60,678 nt of DNA from Echinococcus granulosus. Taxonomy: Eukaryota; Platyhelminthes; Cestoda; Cyclophyllidea; Taeniidae. Both the position numbers and the translations under genes were made by a program. Below the pieces are notes generated by a model. The model made no database searches, was not told the DNA's origin, and saw nothing but the letters and a program-made list of their open reading frames with translations. The stretch spans positions 305,212 through 365,889 of the forward strand of contig NW_020170444.1 of NCBI RefSeq assembly GCF_000524195.1, given 5' to 3'. Positions within the stretch are counted from its first letter, which is position 1. Each line of letters opens with the position of its first letter. This document shows positions 1-13,154 of the stretch, one piece after another.

Positions 1-2245
1 GGGCATTTCATACTCCTTGTTCACTTACATACTTTGACCCACTTCTGAGCTCTTTGTTCATCGCTCAAAATAAAAATAGTCCATTACAACATGCAGCAGG
101 TGGCTTTGGGCGGGCTAGTAGATGACATTTAAAGTATCTTAAACATTATTGACAGTTACATAGTATTCACCAGTCATTTGGTCTATAATCAAGCTAGTGT
201 AATAAGTTGCTCATTTTGAGAATTTTTAAGCCACAATTTGCTGAGCGACGACATTTCCATTGAATCCACATTCCAAACAAACCTATTATTTGTATGATTT
301 GTCTATTTTGCTGTTTAATTTTTGAGTAATTTGAGCCAGTAATTGATTCCATCTCTTGTGAAGCCTGGTTAAGACATATGTGTAGCGTCCCGAGACTCCC
401 TGAAGACGAAAGAAGACACAATACTCGGGCAGAATATATATATATTCAGCACGGAGAAGGTGTCTGGGCTATTGGCATGGCCCCAAAGGCCAGCCCACCC
501 AGCGAGGTACAAGGGGGCTAATTCAAAATACAAAAGTGGCGCCTCAACAAAACCCGGGGATAAACCACTATTGTATTGCATAGGTGATAAATCAACTTAA
601 ATTTGCAAAATGTGAGGTCATTGCTTCTGTTTTGTTCTCTAGGGTGGCTGCCGCTTAAGGGGAGGAGAGTAAAAGTGAGGACGAGAACAAAAGCGACATC
701 CCTAGTCAAGTGAGCTAGAAAGCTATAAGTTATTGATTGATTTCTCAAAGTGGAAAAATGGCATCTTTTTGTTGATAACTGAGACTTAATGATGATTCAA
801 ACATTATTTTTAAAAAGGGGTTCAGTTGTTCATAAATGGCTAGAAAAACTGTGACAGGTAAAGCGTTTGTATTAATAACTGACTCAAGTGACCAGCGTGA
901 GATTAACAATTGTTTTTACTAAGTGTCGAGGCCAACAAACCCTAATTTCACCTGCACTTAAACATCGCAACCTTAGGAAGATAACTGGAAGTTTTTCTCA
1001 TATTCAGCTGATGCCAGTCAAGCCGGTACCAATTAATTACAGTCCTCCAAGCAACGTAGCTAACAAGTTTTCCATAAGACGACATTTATTTAGCATAAGA
1101 TATTTGACATTTAACACTTCCCAACATTTAAAAAATACTTATATTAAAAGAAACTTAGTAGAAATGAGTCGGATTTCGCCAACAATCTCTATTTTACAAG
1201 GACGAATAATAACTTCTTAGTTATTGTGTTGTAGCACGTCGAAATTTTAGGTCGAGACTCATTTGTCTCCGCTTCTCTGTTCCTAGCGCTCTTAGAAGAG
1301 CTTAGTTGATTCGTTTTGGATACATTTATTAAAGAGTAAAAGATCGAGAGGGAAAGTGCAGCGTTTAAGAAGGGGGGGAACTGCAATCACTAGGCACGGA
1401 GGAGGACAATCCAGTCACCAGACTCGTATTTTCTGATTGCCTGCTCCCTGAAAGGCACATTAAAAAAACATAAGCATTACAAACATCCCTAAAGATGTCG
1501 AAGGTATAACATTAGCGCAGAATAAATATTATCGACGTAGAGAAGAGCTGGAGAAGTTTACCGGTGTATCCCAGAGGCCATGCCACTGAGGGAAGGACAA
1601 TTGCAGAGCTTCTTTGTACCCGCTTAACAAAACGTGGAGTTAAGTGACACCCAAAGGATCGCAGTATCTTTGTCAGTGTGTACTGCTCCGAGTCTTCCAT
1701 GGGGTCGTAAAAAGCCACAATAGCGTAAAAGAAACTATACCACCGAAATCCGAAAGGCCGAAAGTCTTCTGGTGTGGTCAAAAGGACATTGCACTAAGTA
1801 AAGGCACAATTTTAGGATCTCAAGTTGCTTGCGTTTTAAAAGCTGATTTACATGAACTACAGGTGAAAGTGTGTGGCAAATTATCTATTTCCGGCCATAC
1901 TAGCATATAACTTAGGTGACTTTTATACCTTTCGACTAATTTTTATACGCAAAAATATTGAGGCCAACTTAAGTCCGTCAAGATTGTATTGCGCTTACAT
2001 CATGAATCATGCAGTTAATACACAGGAATGCAGTTTCTAATGGGACTAATTGATGAATAAAGGAATCATTAAAACATAGCAAAAAATTTCAAAGTCTTTA
2101 TGCAAAAGTTACATTAAAACAATTCAAAGTTATCTTTTTGAAGAATATTTATTTGACGCTGAGCTTTGTTTATATTTCCTGATGCACCTGGATGAGTATG
2201 CGAAGCTGGTGTGTACTGGATGCTAATTAACGGGTGGAGTTTGCA
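1..2245. other. Left-edge region without a recognised gene
   Basis: No protein-coding exon could be supported here. The stretch contains one good copy of the 200-base dispersed repeat (381-582, minus orientation) and a possible, very diverged fragment of the same family near 1520-1640. Open frames of up to 110 codons are present but match no family I recognise. They lack splice-site context or biased composition, so I treat them as chance. Confidence 0.5.
381..582 (-). repeat. Dispersed ~200-base repeat, copy A
   Basis: On the reverse strand this matches the copies at 12027-12379, 45531-45731 and 50248-50443. The shared landmarks are a CTTCTTTCGTCTTCA-type block, an AT-rich (ta)n stretch followed by TTCTGCCCGAGTATT, a GGGTGGGCTGGCC block, and a block around GGCGCCACTTTT. 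It has no coding potential. The size and internal layout would suit an LTR of a miniature terminal-repeat retrotransposon or a SINE, but I cannot decide between them. Confidence 0.8.
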
Positions 2246-3117
2246 ATGATGCGCGTCGTGCTTTGTGACAAGCGGTTGATTACTGCATTGATGGCTAGAA
2301 CTGCCGTTAACAATTGTCTCATTCCATACTCTTCCATGCCTACTAAAGCGTCTGGCGATCTTATCTCTGAAATCGCAACTCAGACCCGACACGAAGATGC
2401 TCGTCTCATGCGAAAATACAAACGAAGACTTTTAATGATTTTAGGCTCCATTGACTCAGATGGGCATCTGTCTCAAGTCAGGATTACAAATGTTAGCTGA
2501 TGCTGGTTTGTGATTTGAAAGCATTTTACCCTCAAGATCTTTTAGTAGTTTGTGTTAAATTTATTTCAGCTGGCTACTTCATCAGATGGTCGGATTCTGA
2601 CAGTATTTTGGACCATGGCAGAAGGTTCGCACAGTGATATAACGGCTTGGAAAGTTGATAATCTTTTGCGAAATGCTAATAAGTCCATTAGACAGCGGTT
2701 AGCTCGTGAAAACGCCTTTCGCAAAGTCCCCATTCTCAACTTTATTCATTCCCCCTCGGATTTACTGGTAGGCCGTTTCTGTGCTTCATCTTGCACTAGT
2801 CAGACCCTACTGAAGACCAAGTCGACGTTAATTCCTGCCATATCGTAAAACCAAATAACGTTTATGGTCTGCCATGGGATGAGTACATGAAGGAAGTAAG
2901 ACGCAACCGTCAGGACGATGCCGTGATGGTTGATAGTGAAAATATGGACGCAGATTGTCACCGAGAGAGGGGCTCGTGTCCCTCTCAAGCAGCAAATTGG
3001 GCCAGAAGGTGGCAAAAACAGCATAATGCTAAATTGGTTGCCAAACGCGAACGAAAAAGGTCTCATCAAATGCTCGGTATGTGGCAACTCAGCAAGGAGA
3101 TGGAGGAGCTTGATTGA
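2246..3117 (+). CDS. RBFA: Mitochondrial ribosome-binding factor A (RbfA family)
   Basis: Three exons, 2246-2476, 2570-2767 and 2800-3117, all joined in phase 0, give 248 residues. RbfA proteins bind the small ribosomal subunit and help its rRNA mature; metazoan RBFA works in mitochondria. The evidence is the RbfA fold signature in exon 2: a VFW strand (TVFWTM), an alternating helix (RNANKSIRQRLARENAF) and the closing VPILNFIHSP strand, equivalent to the family's VP-x-F. Exon 1 has a basic LMRKYKRRLL helix, and exon 3 a GLPWDEYMKEVRRN segment resembling the C-terminal helix of animal RBFA. The start is the ATG pair at 2246; an upstream exon with more presequence is possible. The second intron is only 32 bases. 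A candidate AATAAA lies far downstream at 3819. Identity rests on motif recognition. Confidence 0.7.
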
Positions 3118-4264
3118 TATGCCATTTTCTGTAATAATTTTGTACATCTGGAATGCTATCCATTGTCTCAAGCTGGGCTATCTGCTTGAATTGAATCTTG
3201 GGCGCTGTCAAGCTGGCATTGTTGGGTTAGTGGGAAATTTGATCCATTCACCCTGAGCTTGATACATTGCAGAGGCCGGGTAACTTGCGCCTTTAGGTTT
3301 GCTTAACAGTGCACTAGAAGTTCTTTTCTCTGTAGCATGTGTTTGTCGAGGAATTCGTCTGATCTACGGGTAGTCCGAATAGTTGTTCACGGATGTACTT
3401 CATTTTGTATTACAATGCGTATCTGAAGACGCCGAATTTTTTCTATTACTTAGTATATCGTAAGTGATCTCTAACGTTTCCTGGTCAAGTTATTCAGCCG
3501 ACAGACACTTATTTTCGTCTGATAAGCTACGCTTAACAGATAGGTGAGCGAAATAGCGGTTGTTTGTCTACGGTGCAGGTACTTGTACTTCATAACGTGA
3601 TTCGAATCTTACTTGATAATACATTATGGAGACATCTTTCAGAAAACAAGGTTTTTACACTTGGTTCCATGTCTACATCCTCGTTGATTGTCGTGTGGAG
3701 GAACGCAATTTAGGTTTAAGGCCCTGCATAAGCGCGTTTTTAGAGTGACACTAGGCGTTACACGATCATAGGTATTCACGATGACCAATTTGATGGCTGA
3801 CGTGTGCAGATGGGAGTAAATAAAGCAACCTTATCATATTAGGTGAATATGTGCGTTTATGCTATCACCTTAAAGAATGATCTGAATTTGTAATTAAAAC
3901 ATTCATTGAGACAATGGAGAAAGAAATTGGGGTAGATGCTAATTTTGGTGGAATATTGCGGTACTCGAGATTTTAAGTATGGGGGAAGCTTGACTGGAAA
4001 TGTCCTGGGAGGTCAGTATCCTCTTGAGGGAGGTTACGTACCAGCCGCGGTGACGCTAAGGTGATGACTGAAACCACGGGGGCACCCAAGAACTCAACTT
4101 AAGAAAATTGTTGAATAAGTGACATCATATAAGTTGATTCATATCAAGGTGTTTGAAAGATGCGGTGAGGTATTTTCATTGTTCATTTGCGTAATAGAGG
4201 AAGACCGTTGCGTTCACGGCGAAGATGGTGACACGTGGATTCAAGGGCGCGTGAATGGTGATCA
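3118..4264. other. Intergenic stretch between RBFA and the PLAC8 gene
   Basis: I see no exon, RNA gene or repeat copy here. It presumably holds the RBFA 3' UTR (a candidate AATAAA at 3819-3824) and the promoter of the PLAC8-domain gene. Confidence 0.4.
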
Positions 4265-4840
4265 ATGCCACACGCCATGGCGAAGCACACCAGCATTTCC
4301 ATCGATGAAGTGGAGCGAGAGCTACGTTATTTATCAACAGAATCCGACACAACAACATTCACCACCACCTCCACTCTCAACACCAGCAACGCTGAAATAG
4401 GGACGAAACCCGAGTTATCCAGCCATAAGAAACGTGAGTATCCACCGCCGCCACCAGAAAGAATTGGTCGTTTCCGATACTCTCTCTTCGTGATTGGTAC
4501 ATACGTGGGTCTGGGAAACTGCATCTTTTTCTGCTGCCTTCCTTTACTGGGCTTTGAAAACATTTTTCGTGCAATGGGCTACCCCCAACCCATCTCTCTT
4601 CTCTGTGCTGCTTGTCACATGCCCGTAGCTACATTCTGCATGTGTTCCTGTGTCCTCTGCAAAGTTAGACGCCAATTTCGCAAGAAGAGAGGCATTAATG
4701 GGAGCTTCATACTCGATTGCCTTCTGTCCTGCTTGTTATGCTGCTGTGTTGCTACGCAACTTCTCACAGAAGCGCGTGCTGTCATTATAGACAGGAAAAA
4801 CGGAGTCAGTAAACCGGATGGGGCTGGACAATCGAAGTGA
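4265..4840 (+). CDS. PLAC8-domain cysteine-rich protein
   Basis: Intronless frame of 191 residues. Residues 1-65 are a polar Ser/Thr-rich, then proline-rich, probably disordered tail (five prolines before ERIGRF). The rest fits the PLAC8 (Cys-rich, DUF614-type) domain: a cysteine-rich hydrophobic segment (GNCIFFCCLPLLG), a second one (CMCSCVLC), then RRQFRKKRGINGS and DCLLSCLLCCCVATQLLTEAR, which parallels the family's R-GI-G-x-D-C-CC-x-C-x-x-x-Q-x-x-E-R core. PLAC8 proteins are small membrane-associated proteins with varied roles in animals, fungi and plants, including metal handling and organ size, so no precise function is claimed. The ATG at 4265 is the first in frame. An AATAAA follows the stop by about 34 bases, which supports a real 3' end. 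An unseen 5' exon cannot be excluded. Confidence 0.75.
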   Translation: MPHAMAKHTSISIDEVERELRYLSTESDTTTFTTTSTLNTSNAEIGTKPELSSHKKREYPPPPPERIGRFRYSLFVIGTYVGLGNCIFFCCLPLLGFENIFRAMGYPQPISLLCAACHMPVATFCMCSCVLCKVRRQFRKKRGINGSFILDCLLSCLLCCCVATQLLTEARAVIIDRKNGVSKPDGAGQSK

Positions 4841-4873
4841 TTCCTCGATTTTTAGGAGTCTATGCCAGAGTGA

Positions 4874-4879
4874 AATAAA
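4874..4879 (+). promoter_or_regulatory. Candidate polyadenylation signal of the PLAC8 gene
   Basis: AATAAA located 34 bases downstream of the TGA stop of the PLAC8-domain frame. Confidence 0.55.
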
Positions 4880-7800
4880 CCCATTCGTGCCCTAATCTCC
4901 AGAATAATATTTAGCATTATTTTGCTTGCTACTTGCCATTAGTGAGGCTCCTAATCTCCACCAACTGAGTAAAAAATACCGGTAGATTGTTAAACTCAAA
5001 TGGGAACATTAAATTTCCGTCACCGCTTGGTACTTTTAATTCCATTGCTGCTAGTGTTAATCCTAAATTTTGCATTTTGCGAATGAGATGATGTGAATAT
5101 ATGTTCTTAAAGAAAGTTGTTTGCATAAATCACCCTTTGTAAATACAACGCGTCTAAACCTAAAGATTGATAGCCGTATGACTTTTAGCCTGTCAGGGCT
5201 TTGAAGTTATGTTTCGTCAACTTTTTCTAACAATATTTTGGTTTTCGTTAATAAAATAACACCCTTCATTGCAGATGGGATCACGTCGTTAAAATAGAGT
5301 TTCGATTATTAGATGATTTGGTCAGGTTACTTAAGGATTTCCCGAGAATAAAGCTAAATCAATCAAATCATAAGGTATTTTGTGGAGCTTACTGAAGTTC
5401 CGTAGTCTCTGATGCCATCTTTTTAACTTTGTTTCTATGTTTACGAGCTGTCTGGGAATCCAGCCTACCAGGTAATCAAAAGGTAAAACTTTAGTGTGGA
5501 TGTCTGCTTTACCGCCCTAATGAATAGACAAAGGGGGTTTTGCCAGTGCCCATGGGTCTGGGGACCAGAGAGCAGCGACTGTCTGGATGTCAGGTGGTGC
5601 GCCAGCGACTTAAGCCACCCGTAATTATAGAAAGTAATTGGTCTATGATTTCAAGGCGTTATCAACACACTTAGGACACATCTCTGTCTGGTATGAGCCA
5701 ACTAGAAGGGAGCGAAGGAAGGTGCGACTCTCTGGACTGCTTGGACACAAGCAAACGATTGGGATTTCGTGGAACTCGAACAGAGAACTTTTCTTCTGGG
5801 GTAACAGGCATCCAAAGCACGAATAAATAGCTTTAACTTGTTGTATTTTTGCATGATTAAAATATTTCAAATGGCGTTTCACTACTTCATTAGATACTGT
5901 TTAATTGATAGACATTCGTGATTATGATCATTCACTTGGTTGAACATGCGGATACAGGAGTCAACTGAACACTTCCTTGTGCTTAACTCAATGTAAAGTA
6001 GTTGGAAATTATTAGTAAGCGGCGATACCTTCCCAAATGCCCGAGACATGGAAAAACCTCACCCCTGATATCATGCAAACCTTCATTTCTCTCAAAGGCT
6101 GTTTGCTCGCTTGTACATGCAAGCGTCTTCTCTCACTCCCCACTTTCACAATGCAATGCGGCATTGAGGCCGGTATGCGTGTTTGAACATGGCAATTCTT
6201 GGTGCTTTTGGTTAAGGTTATTTTGCCTGCTGTGGTTTGAATGACGCGACAATTGCAAGAAAAGGAAGTTATTGGGGAAGTAAATGTTACGTAACAGTTG
6301 CAGGTGTGTGAGTGTAGAGCAGTGTCTCCTGCAGAACCTTACGCTTATATGCTGTGCATACAAAATGAATAGATGTCCAAAAATTGACATCAAAATTCAC
6401 TAAGTTAGCATAGGCTGGTATAATTAGTAAGAAATTACTAGAAATGGGCTTCGGAATCGAGGTCAATGGAACCAAGACGGAGTTCCATCAGAGAAAGCCA
6501 AGACCCATAGCTATCAACTTACGGCATTCTTTCACTAGCCTGAACTCCAGGGCTTGATACAAATTTAGGGAAAAAATCTATCCAGAAAATGGAATATCAA
6601 AGACTCACTTTTACTCAGCAGCTATAATAAATTTTAAAAGAAATATTGCCATGACCCTCCACTTTGGTTTGTTTGTTTGCTTAGTCACATAGACACTAGA
6701 CTCAGCATATTGTACCTCCACATAATGACACAATTCTCGCACCGGAAATCTGGAATCGTCAGGAAGTTAACAACATTGAATTTTAGGAGCACGCCTTTAT
6801 CTTCTCACCAAACATGAAAATTCCAGTTAAGCAGAAGTGAATGGCGTGTTGGATGAAGTTTATTTAAAATACAAACAGTTTTATGCGTTTTTGAAATTAA
6901 TGAAGATTTGCTAAATTGCTGCTAATGCAATTATTAAGCACGAAAATGTTAAAACATTAAAATGCCTTATTTACCATCTTCGTTGCCGTTTACTAAGCTA
7001 CGTAAAAGTGCATTGGAAAAAATTTAGGCAAATGGGTGTAATTCGGTCGCTTGTTTTAATCCCTTTTGTTACTTTACAAAGTCAGTAAGTTCTCAAAAAA
7101 AACGGACTTAAATGGCATAGCTCTGTAAATTATAGTGTTTGATACTTGGAAAGGACCACAAATACTCTTGCCAGTTTCCATTTTTTTTTTTCTATTCCTC
7201 TTTACCAGGTCCCCCTGTACATTCATCTTTTGCCTTATATTCACAAAATGAAGTTCATGTATAAAACCGGAATGCTTAAACGAATCAACACGCAATATCT
7301 TTTAGTAGTAGACAAGCAGAAAACAAATATCACTTGTTGCTGTAAGTTCCCTTACAAGAGTTATGGCATTCCCTCAATTAAGTATACACCGCATGACAAG
7401 GGGCATCAAAAACGGCATCAAGGAGGTCACACTCGAACAGACAATAATAGCCCCAAACAGTTTCCGATGCAATTCCACGAACGAGAAGAGCTGAGGCCGT
7501 ACAAATATTGAAAGGGCATGTGACCTCATGACAACTGATTTCCTGCAGGTATCATTCCTGCCAGCAAGCACTGTAATTGATGACATGTCAATTTATAGTG
7601 AAACTTATTCATATTTTTAGAATTGATTTCATGTTTATTATGATATGAGGAGAACAGTGGGGATACAAACTACAGTGCATGTAACAGGATATGGTTTGGT
7701 ACGCCTCCTTTTCAAAAATCAAACCCATAATTTTTTGACATTACCAGCATACTAATGCTTAAAGCTCACGTGGAATCACGTCTACGCAATGTCTTACTGA

Positions 7801-10670
7801 CCACCATTGTAGATGTTATTCAGAAAAGTGTAACTATTTTGCCGTTTATCTAGAGATGCTGCGGATAAGATGTCTCACCATATTTTGCGTTTTTAGAGAT
7901 ATGTCAATATATCATGTAAGTAATTCCAACAAGGTGTGGCACATTGTATGTTGCTTTGAGATGGCGTCCCTCCAAGTGGGTACCAATAACCACCGATATG
8001 TGGCAGAAGGATGTTTAATTATATCACGATCATTCGAAACCTCACTCATCAAAGACTTATTCATCCAGAAGTGGTTCAAAACATTTCGCTGGTAGAGAGT
8101 ATCCTGTCATTGACATAAGGAAGAAGAATCGATGAAGTTGATGTTTTGAAAGACAAGTAACATGGAATTGGTGGTTTGTTAAAATAGTGGTTTAATTTAT
8201 TTGCTTAAATGAAATTTGCTTTATAAGATGAGACCTAATTTTTTCAAGGTGGGTACCAACTTTTGCAAATAAAAGTGATGTTTTACCCCGCTTGTCAACA
8301 TAAGCTCTATTAAAAAACTGATTCCTCGCGTTTTGTCTACTGTGTCCGGCATATTTCCCGATTATGTCCCATTAGCTTTGTTTTAAAAAAGCACAAAATA
8401 CTGCTTAATCCTGAATCTTAGTAACAACCGCCGTATTTTTCGAGTGATATTTCCCTAAGCTCAAGTTGATTATCATCACTTGTATTTGTTAGTTGACAAT
8501 GCTATGATATTGGGGTAAAGGGAGCTTAGATTTCTTCAATAGGAGTGGAATAGAAGTGGGAATTTCTGGGGCCACGATTTTTTTGGCATCTCAATATAGA
8601 CTGTTTAGTGAAGATGGAGTGGGTAGCTAGCTAATCTATTGTTTTGAATAGATAGTGCAATAAACGCTTCAGGAATGTATCTCCAATTACTGGTTACGTG
8701 ACCAACCACTGCATCTTATATTGTGTGTCTTGATAACAGCTACTTTTATATTCCACTAACAAATATCAAGTACACAGATTTTATATTTTGTTTACTTTTC
8801 TCGTGGCAGTTATTGCGGCTGCCTCCCAAGCAGCTGATGCAGGCTTCATTCAGGCTTCCAGTGGGTGCAACATGGCCCTTTCCTTTTTGAAATTGCTCAC
8901 TTACAGCCATCATCCCCATTCTGGTTAATTTAAAATTTCAGAGTACGAATTTTGTAGTTTTAATTAAACTAACTACTTATTGTCGCATTTATGTCAACCG
9001 CTATTTTTAGGCATTTGATTAATTAAGCTAATGCTAGAACTAGTCAAGCAGGAAGTGGATGGTCCTATTTTTCTTGGAAAATTTGATTTTTAATATCAAT
9101 TTTTGGCTAAGAAGGAAAAAGGGAAGAGAAGAGAAGGTAAAATACGTGACAAACCTCTGCCTTGTATGACTCTCCTATTTTACACCCCTTTAGTGAATCA
9201 AATGTTTTATCTAAATAGAATAGACGTTCGGTAAACAAAGGCGAGATGCAAATAAAGGTTACCAGGGCCAACATTCCTCGGTCTCTATGAATAAAGTACT
9301 TGAAGAAACTAAAAAACGCATTTTGCTGTTCAACAAATGACGCACTAGCAATATTTCCTTAAATGTTCCTTTTCCAAGTCACTGTAAGGACAGATTTGGG
9401 AAACCTTTTTAGGGAGTTAGTATAGTGTTTGTTCTTTCTTCTACATGTGTTTGTCCCTGCAATCCGTGTCACTTTATGAAATCACTTATACTGAAGCTGT
9501 GGCAAAATACATTCTTGAGCATATTTTGTAATGTACGAATAAAATGTGCACGTAGTAATGTTGGGTTTTGTGAATGGCAAATGGCAAAATTGTCCCTTTG
9601 TAACTGGAGGGATATTCCTATTTTCTGGGTTTGTTTTGTTTTCATCGAAATATGGAACAAATTTCCAGCTCGCATTTGACAAGCGCCCTCTTTCAGATGC
9701 CTCATTTGTACCATAGTCGGCAGAAAGCTTATACTGCCCTCACCACAATGTGTCGGTCTTTTGGCAGCAGGCAAAATGAACTCGATGTTTGAAAATGCAG
9801 TGCTGTAACGCATTCTGGCAGCGTCTTGGATGCTCCCGAGGTATGTCAGTCAAATGTGCTCAGATATTTTTGGATATGGCTCAGCCTATTCTCTGAGCTA
9901 GCGTCCAAGGCATGTGTAACAACAATTCTTCCGTGGAGAAATGAGCTTTCTCTGAGAGATCAGTCCAAACGGTAAAATGCTTTGCGGAAATGTTGGGGAT
10001 TTGAGCATTTTCAATGTTAACTATGGAAAGCATTATAGTATTCCCACCGACAGCGCCAAAGTATCCATGGTTTTGGATCGAAGAATGGTCTGCTTAAGCC
10101 AAAGTGAGGAGAATTAATTTAGGCAAGATATCCTTGATTAACAATAGACGATGGCGATATGTAAATAGCTGTGTGAAGTTACTTCCAAGTAGGTAATGAA
10201 TAAATTTGGATTGGGGCAAATTTTCCTGCAACTAACGACTTAGATATGAATAGCACTAGTCGGAAAGCATCGCCTAGTCATGGGCGGCGCAAAGTCAGTG
10301 AATCGCGCACTCTACTTCTCGAAGAGGACGAGGCCGTAGAGCTGGCAAAACCGATGGGATGCACAGGTTACGTTAGGCTCAAATTCAATTTCTGCTGCCT
10401 CCAATGGCTCGTGGGTGACTTGTGAGGCACTGGCACAGAGGTAGGAGAAGTCTATACAGTATTCCAGATTTCCTTAATTTCTACTGCCGCATTTATAGGA
10501 TGTTATACTCGTAGCCTCGCCTATACTTCTGTTGCCTACCTCACTATCTTATTATTTTAAAAGGATTGTGACTGAAATGGAACACGCTACTGACTATATC
10601 TGAATGTTTCGGCAGTGCTGAAGACGATTACATTCTGTTTTCACGCTTAGCTGTACATGCTTTAGCGCCC

Positions 10671-10790
10671 TGAGGCTTTCTTGAAGATGGAAGAAGTCAC
10701 AATGCTAAAGCGATCCACGTATTAACAACGTACAAAAAGGGCTGGAGTGCTACTGGCATAGCCAGAATGCTGTGCTGTCCAGCGAAAGCA
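10671..10790 (-). repeat. Dispersed ~200-base repeat, diverged copy F
   Basis: It reads, in the same orientation as copy A, a CTTGAAGATGGAAGAAGTCACAA block followed by GGGCTGGAGTGCTACTGGCATAG and CTGTCCAGCG. These are degraded versions of the family landmarks. Confidence 0.5.
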
Positions 10791-12026
10791 GAAAGGCAGT
10801 CCTCAGTAATCGTGAAACCAAAGCGATGCGTTGAACAAGTAGTCAAAGCATTGTGCTTATATTGCATAACAGGAGTGCGAAATTCCGCATTCGAATTACT
10901 AACTACCTTATTTCATTTTGAACAAGTGATAGTGGGGGTTCTCAAATTGTATACACCTACATGTTGATGGCAAATGTATTTTGCTGTCGTATTGCCCGTA
11001 ATACGCTTGTGCCAGTCAGCAGCGAGGAATGATGAAGAACGGAGTGGGGTTTAATCACGAAGTCCAGTTTTCGCTACAAGTTGAGGCTAGCTGATTACCT
11101 TCATAGTATGCGAGAAGTAAAGCTCCGTGAGTGATTTGCAGAGTCCACTACTAAAAATGTAATCAACTGAAGACAACCTGAAGGATAATTATTCTAATAC
11201 ATTAGCACATTGGCCAAATGATATACAATAATCTTGAACGATAAATCTTAACTTTAGTTGGTAATGCTTGTTTATGGCATTACCCTTGTGCAATTGTCTC
11301 TAACAACTCGTTGATGGCTTGAAAATTGACATTCGTTGTAGTGGAAATTTTAATCAAGTGAATGATCGTAACGGTGAGCGATGGGCTGAAAAAGTGCAGC
11401 ACTGGAAAAGAATAACGCTTTGCTTAAAAAGTGGCCGATTTGTAGCGCAACTCAGTTGAATTAGTCTAAATTACGACCACTAAAATAGCGGTAATTATGG
11501 AGCAGTGAAATTGCTGGCGGCATCCATGGCGCCAATATAAACATTGCTCTTTTGCCGTACTTGATGTTCCTTTTCAAAAGTTGAGTTTCCCGACTTTCTA
11601 GACTAGTTCTCAGGGAATGCGATTCTCCTGGCCGAACGAAAGCCATTTACCCCGGCGTAGCCTTAAACACTGTAACCTGTTTATAATGCTGCCAATAGAA
11701 AATGGCCTAATGCAGTTAGTTTATTCTTCCCATGAATTTGAAAGCAGCGCTCAAATGGACTGAAAAAAATTTGACAGGGAGATGTTTTCTGCAAATTTGA
11801 AACTAAGTTGAAGTAGGTACGTGAATTCAGCATTGACTGCCATTTTATGAGTACTCAATGCAAGGGTTGAAACATCACAAAGGATGATAAGCCGAAGTGA
11901 TGGACTGTGTCTGTACCTTGAAAATTATACAAAAGACTGCATACACTTCTCACTCCTGGAGATTATTCCGCGTCAACAAGCATAATTATTACCGACTGGA
12001 ATGACCTTAACTTCAAGTTCTGTATT

Positions 12027-12379
12027 GCTACATTGTAATACAATGGTGGTTCATCATTCGGTATTGGTGGGGCGCCACTTTTGGACTTTTCAATTAGCCT
12101 TCTTGTACCTNNNNNNNNNNNNNNNNNNNNNNNNNNNNNNNNNNNNNNNNNNNNNNNNNNNNNNNNNNNNNNNNNNNNNNNNNNNNNNNNNNNNNNNNNN
12201 NNNNNNNNNNGGTGAGGCTCCACTTTTGGACTTTTGAATGAGCCTTCTTGTACCTCGTTGGGTGGGCTGACCTTCGGACCATGCCAGTAGCCCAGACACC
12301 TTCTCTGCGCTGAACATATATATTCTGCCCGAGTATTGTGTCTTCTTTCGTCTTCAAGGAAGGCTGGGGACGATACAAC
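12027..12379 (+). repeat. Dispersed ~200-base repeat, copy B, doubled around an assembly gap
   Basis: The part at 12027-12110 (CATTGTAATACAATGGTGG through CCTTCTTGTACCT) recurs after the gap from 12211 (CTCCACTTTTGGACTTTTGA through CCTTCTTGTACCT), and only the second part continues to the CTTCGTCTTCAAGG end. So either two tandem copies flank the gap, or one copy was partly duplicated by scaffolding. Confidence 0.8.
12111..12210. other. Assembly gap (100 N)
   Basis: Exactly 100 N, the conventional size for a gap of unknown length, placed inside repeat copy B. Confidence 0.99.
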
Positions 12380-12850
12380 ACACCTTGAAAGGTTTCAATT
12401 GATAAAACTGCACCGTCCAACGAAAAAGTTTCAAGCTAAAATTGCCAAAGTTTTTCAAATATCTACGCAATTTACTAAATAATTTTACAATTATAGTAGT
12501 AAGTTAGACCAAAAGGTATAGTTGGAAACATTTGAAAGTGAAAAGCATAAGCCTCAACAACAAACGTCCCTCTTAAAATTTGTAGGGTCTTTAAAATTTA
12601 ATCTGCTTTTGCATACATTTTACAGAATGAATAAAACGCAGCCTTGGAAGTTTCGAAAACGATTCAAGATATAGTGAAATATTTTGATAATAAATTTTAA
12701 ACCATGATGTTATAGGGCTTCCAGTAAGCTTAAACACAATTAGCATGAAAGATATTAGGAGGTCTATCTGTAGCTGAGCACAAACATGTAGTGATTTGAT
12801 GTTTTACTTGACTATGTGTTGAACTACGTGGATACTTGTTGTACGTTGTG

Positions 12851-13000
12851 CACCGAAGCTTCCTCGAAGGCAAGAAAAGACACAATTCTCAGGACGAATA
12901 TATGTTGCCAACGTATGGAAGGACTCGTAGGCAAGTAATGCTCTCTGGAGGCCAAGCAGTCCATTAAATGTATAGTGGCGGAGGCCTTAATTGGCACGTT
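12851..13000 (-). repeat. Dispersed ~200-base repeat, diverged copy G
   Basis: It contains CTTCCTCGAAGGCAAGAAAAG and ACACAATTCTCAGGACGAATA followed by a GGAAGGACTCGTAG block, the degraded 5' landmarks of the family in the orientation of copy A. Confidence 0.5.
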
Positions 13001-13154
13001 ATTAAAACCGAAATTCAAACAAACGGTTTATTTACTACATAGCCCCTCTCCTCTTTTGAGGTAAGTCCTTGGCGCTCCACTTGGTCAACTGCACGCGTCA
13101 GCCATTAGAATGCAATCGGTGCTGTAAGATAACACCCACCAGTCGTAGAAATTA

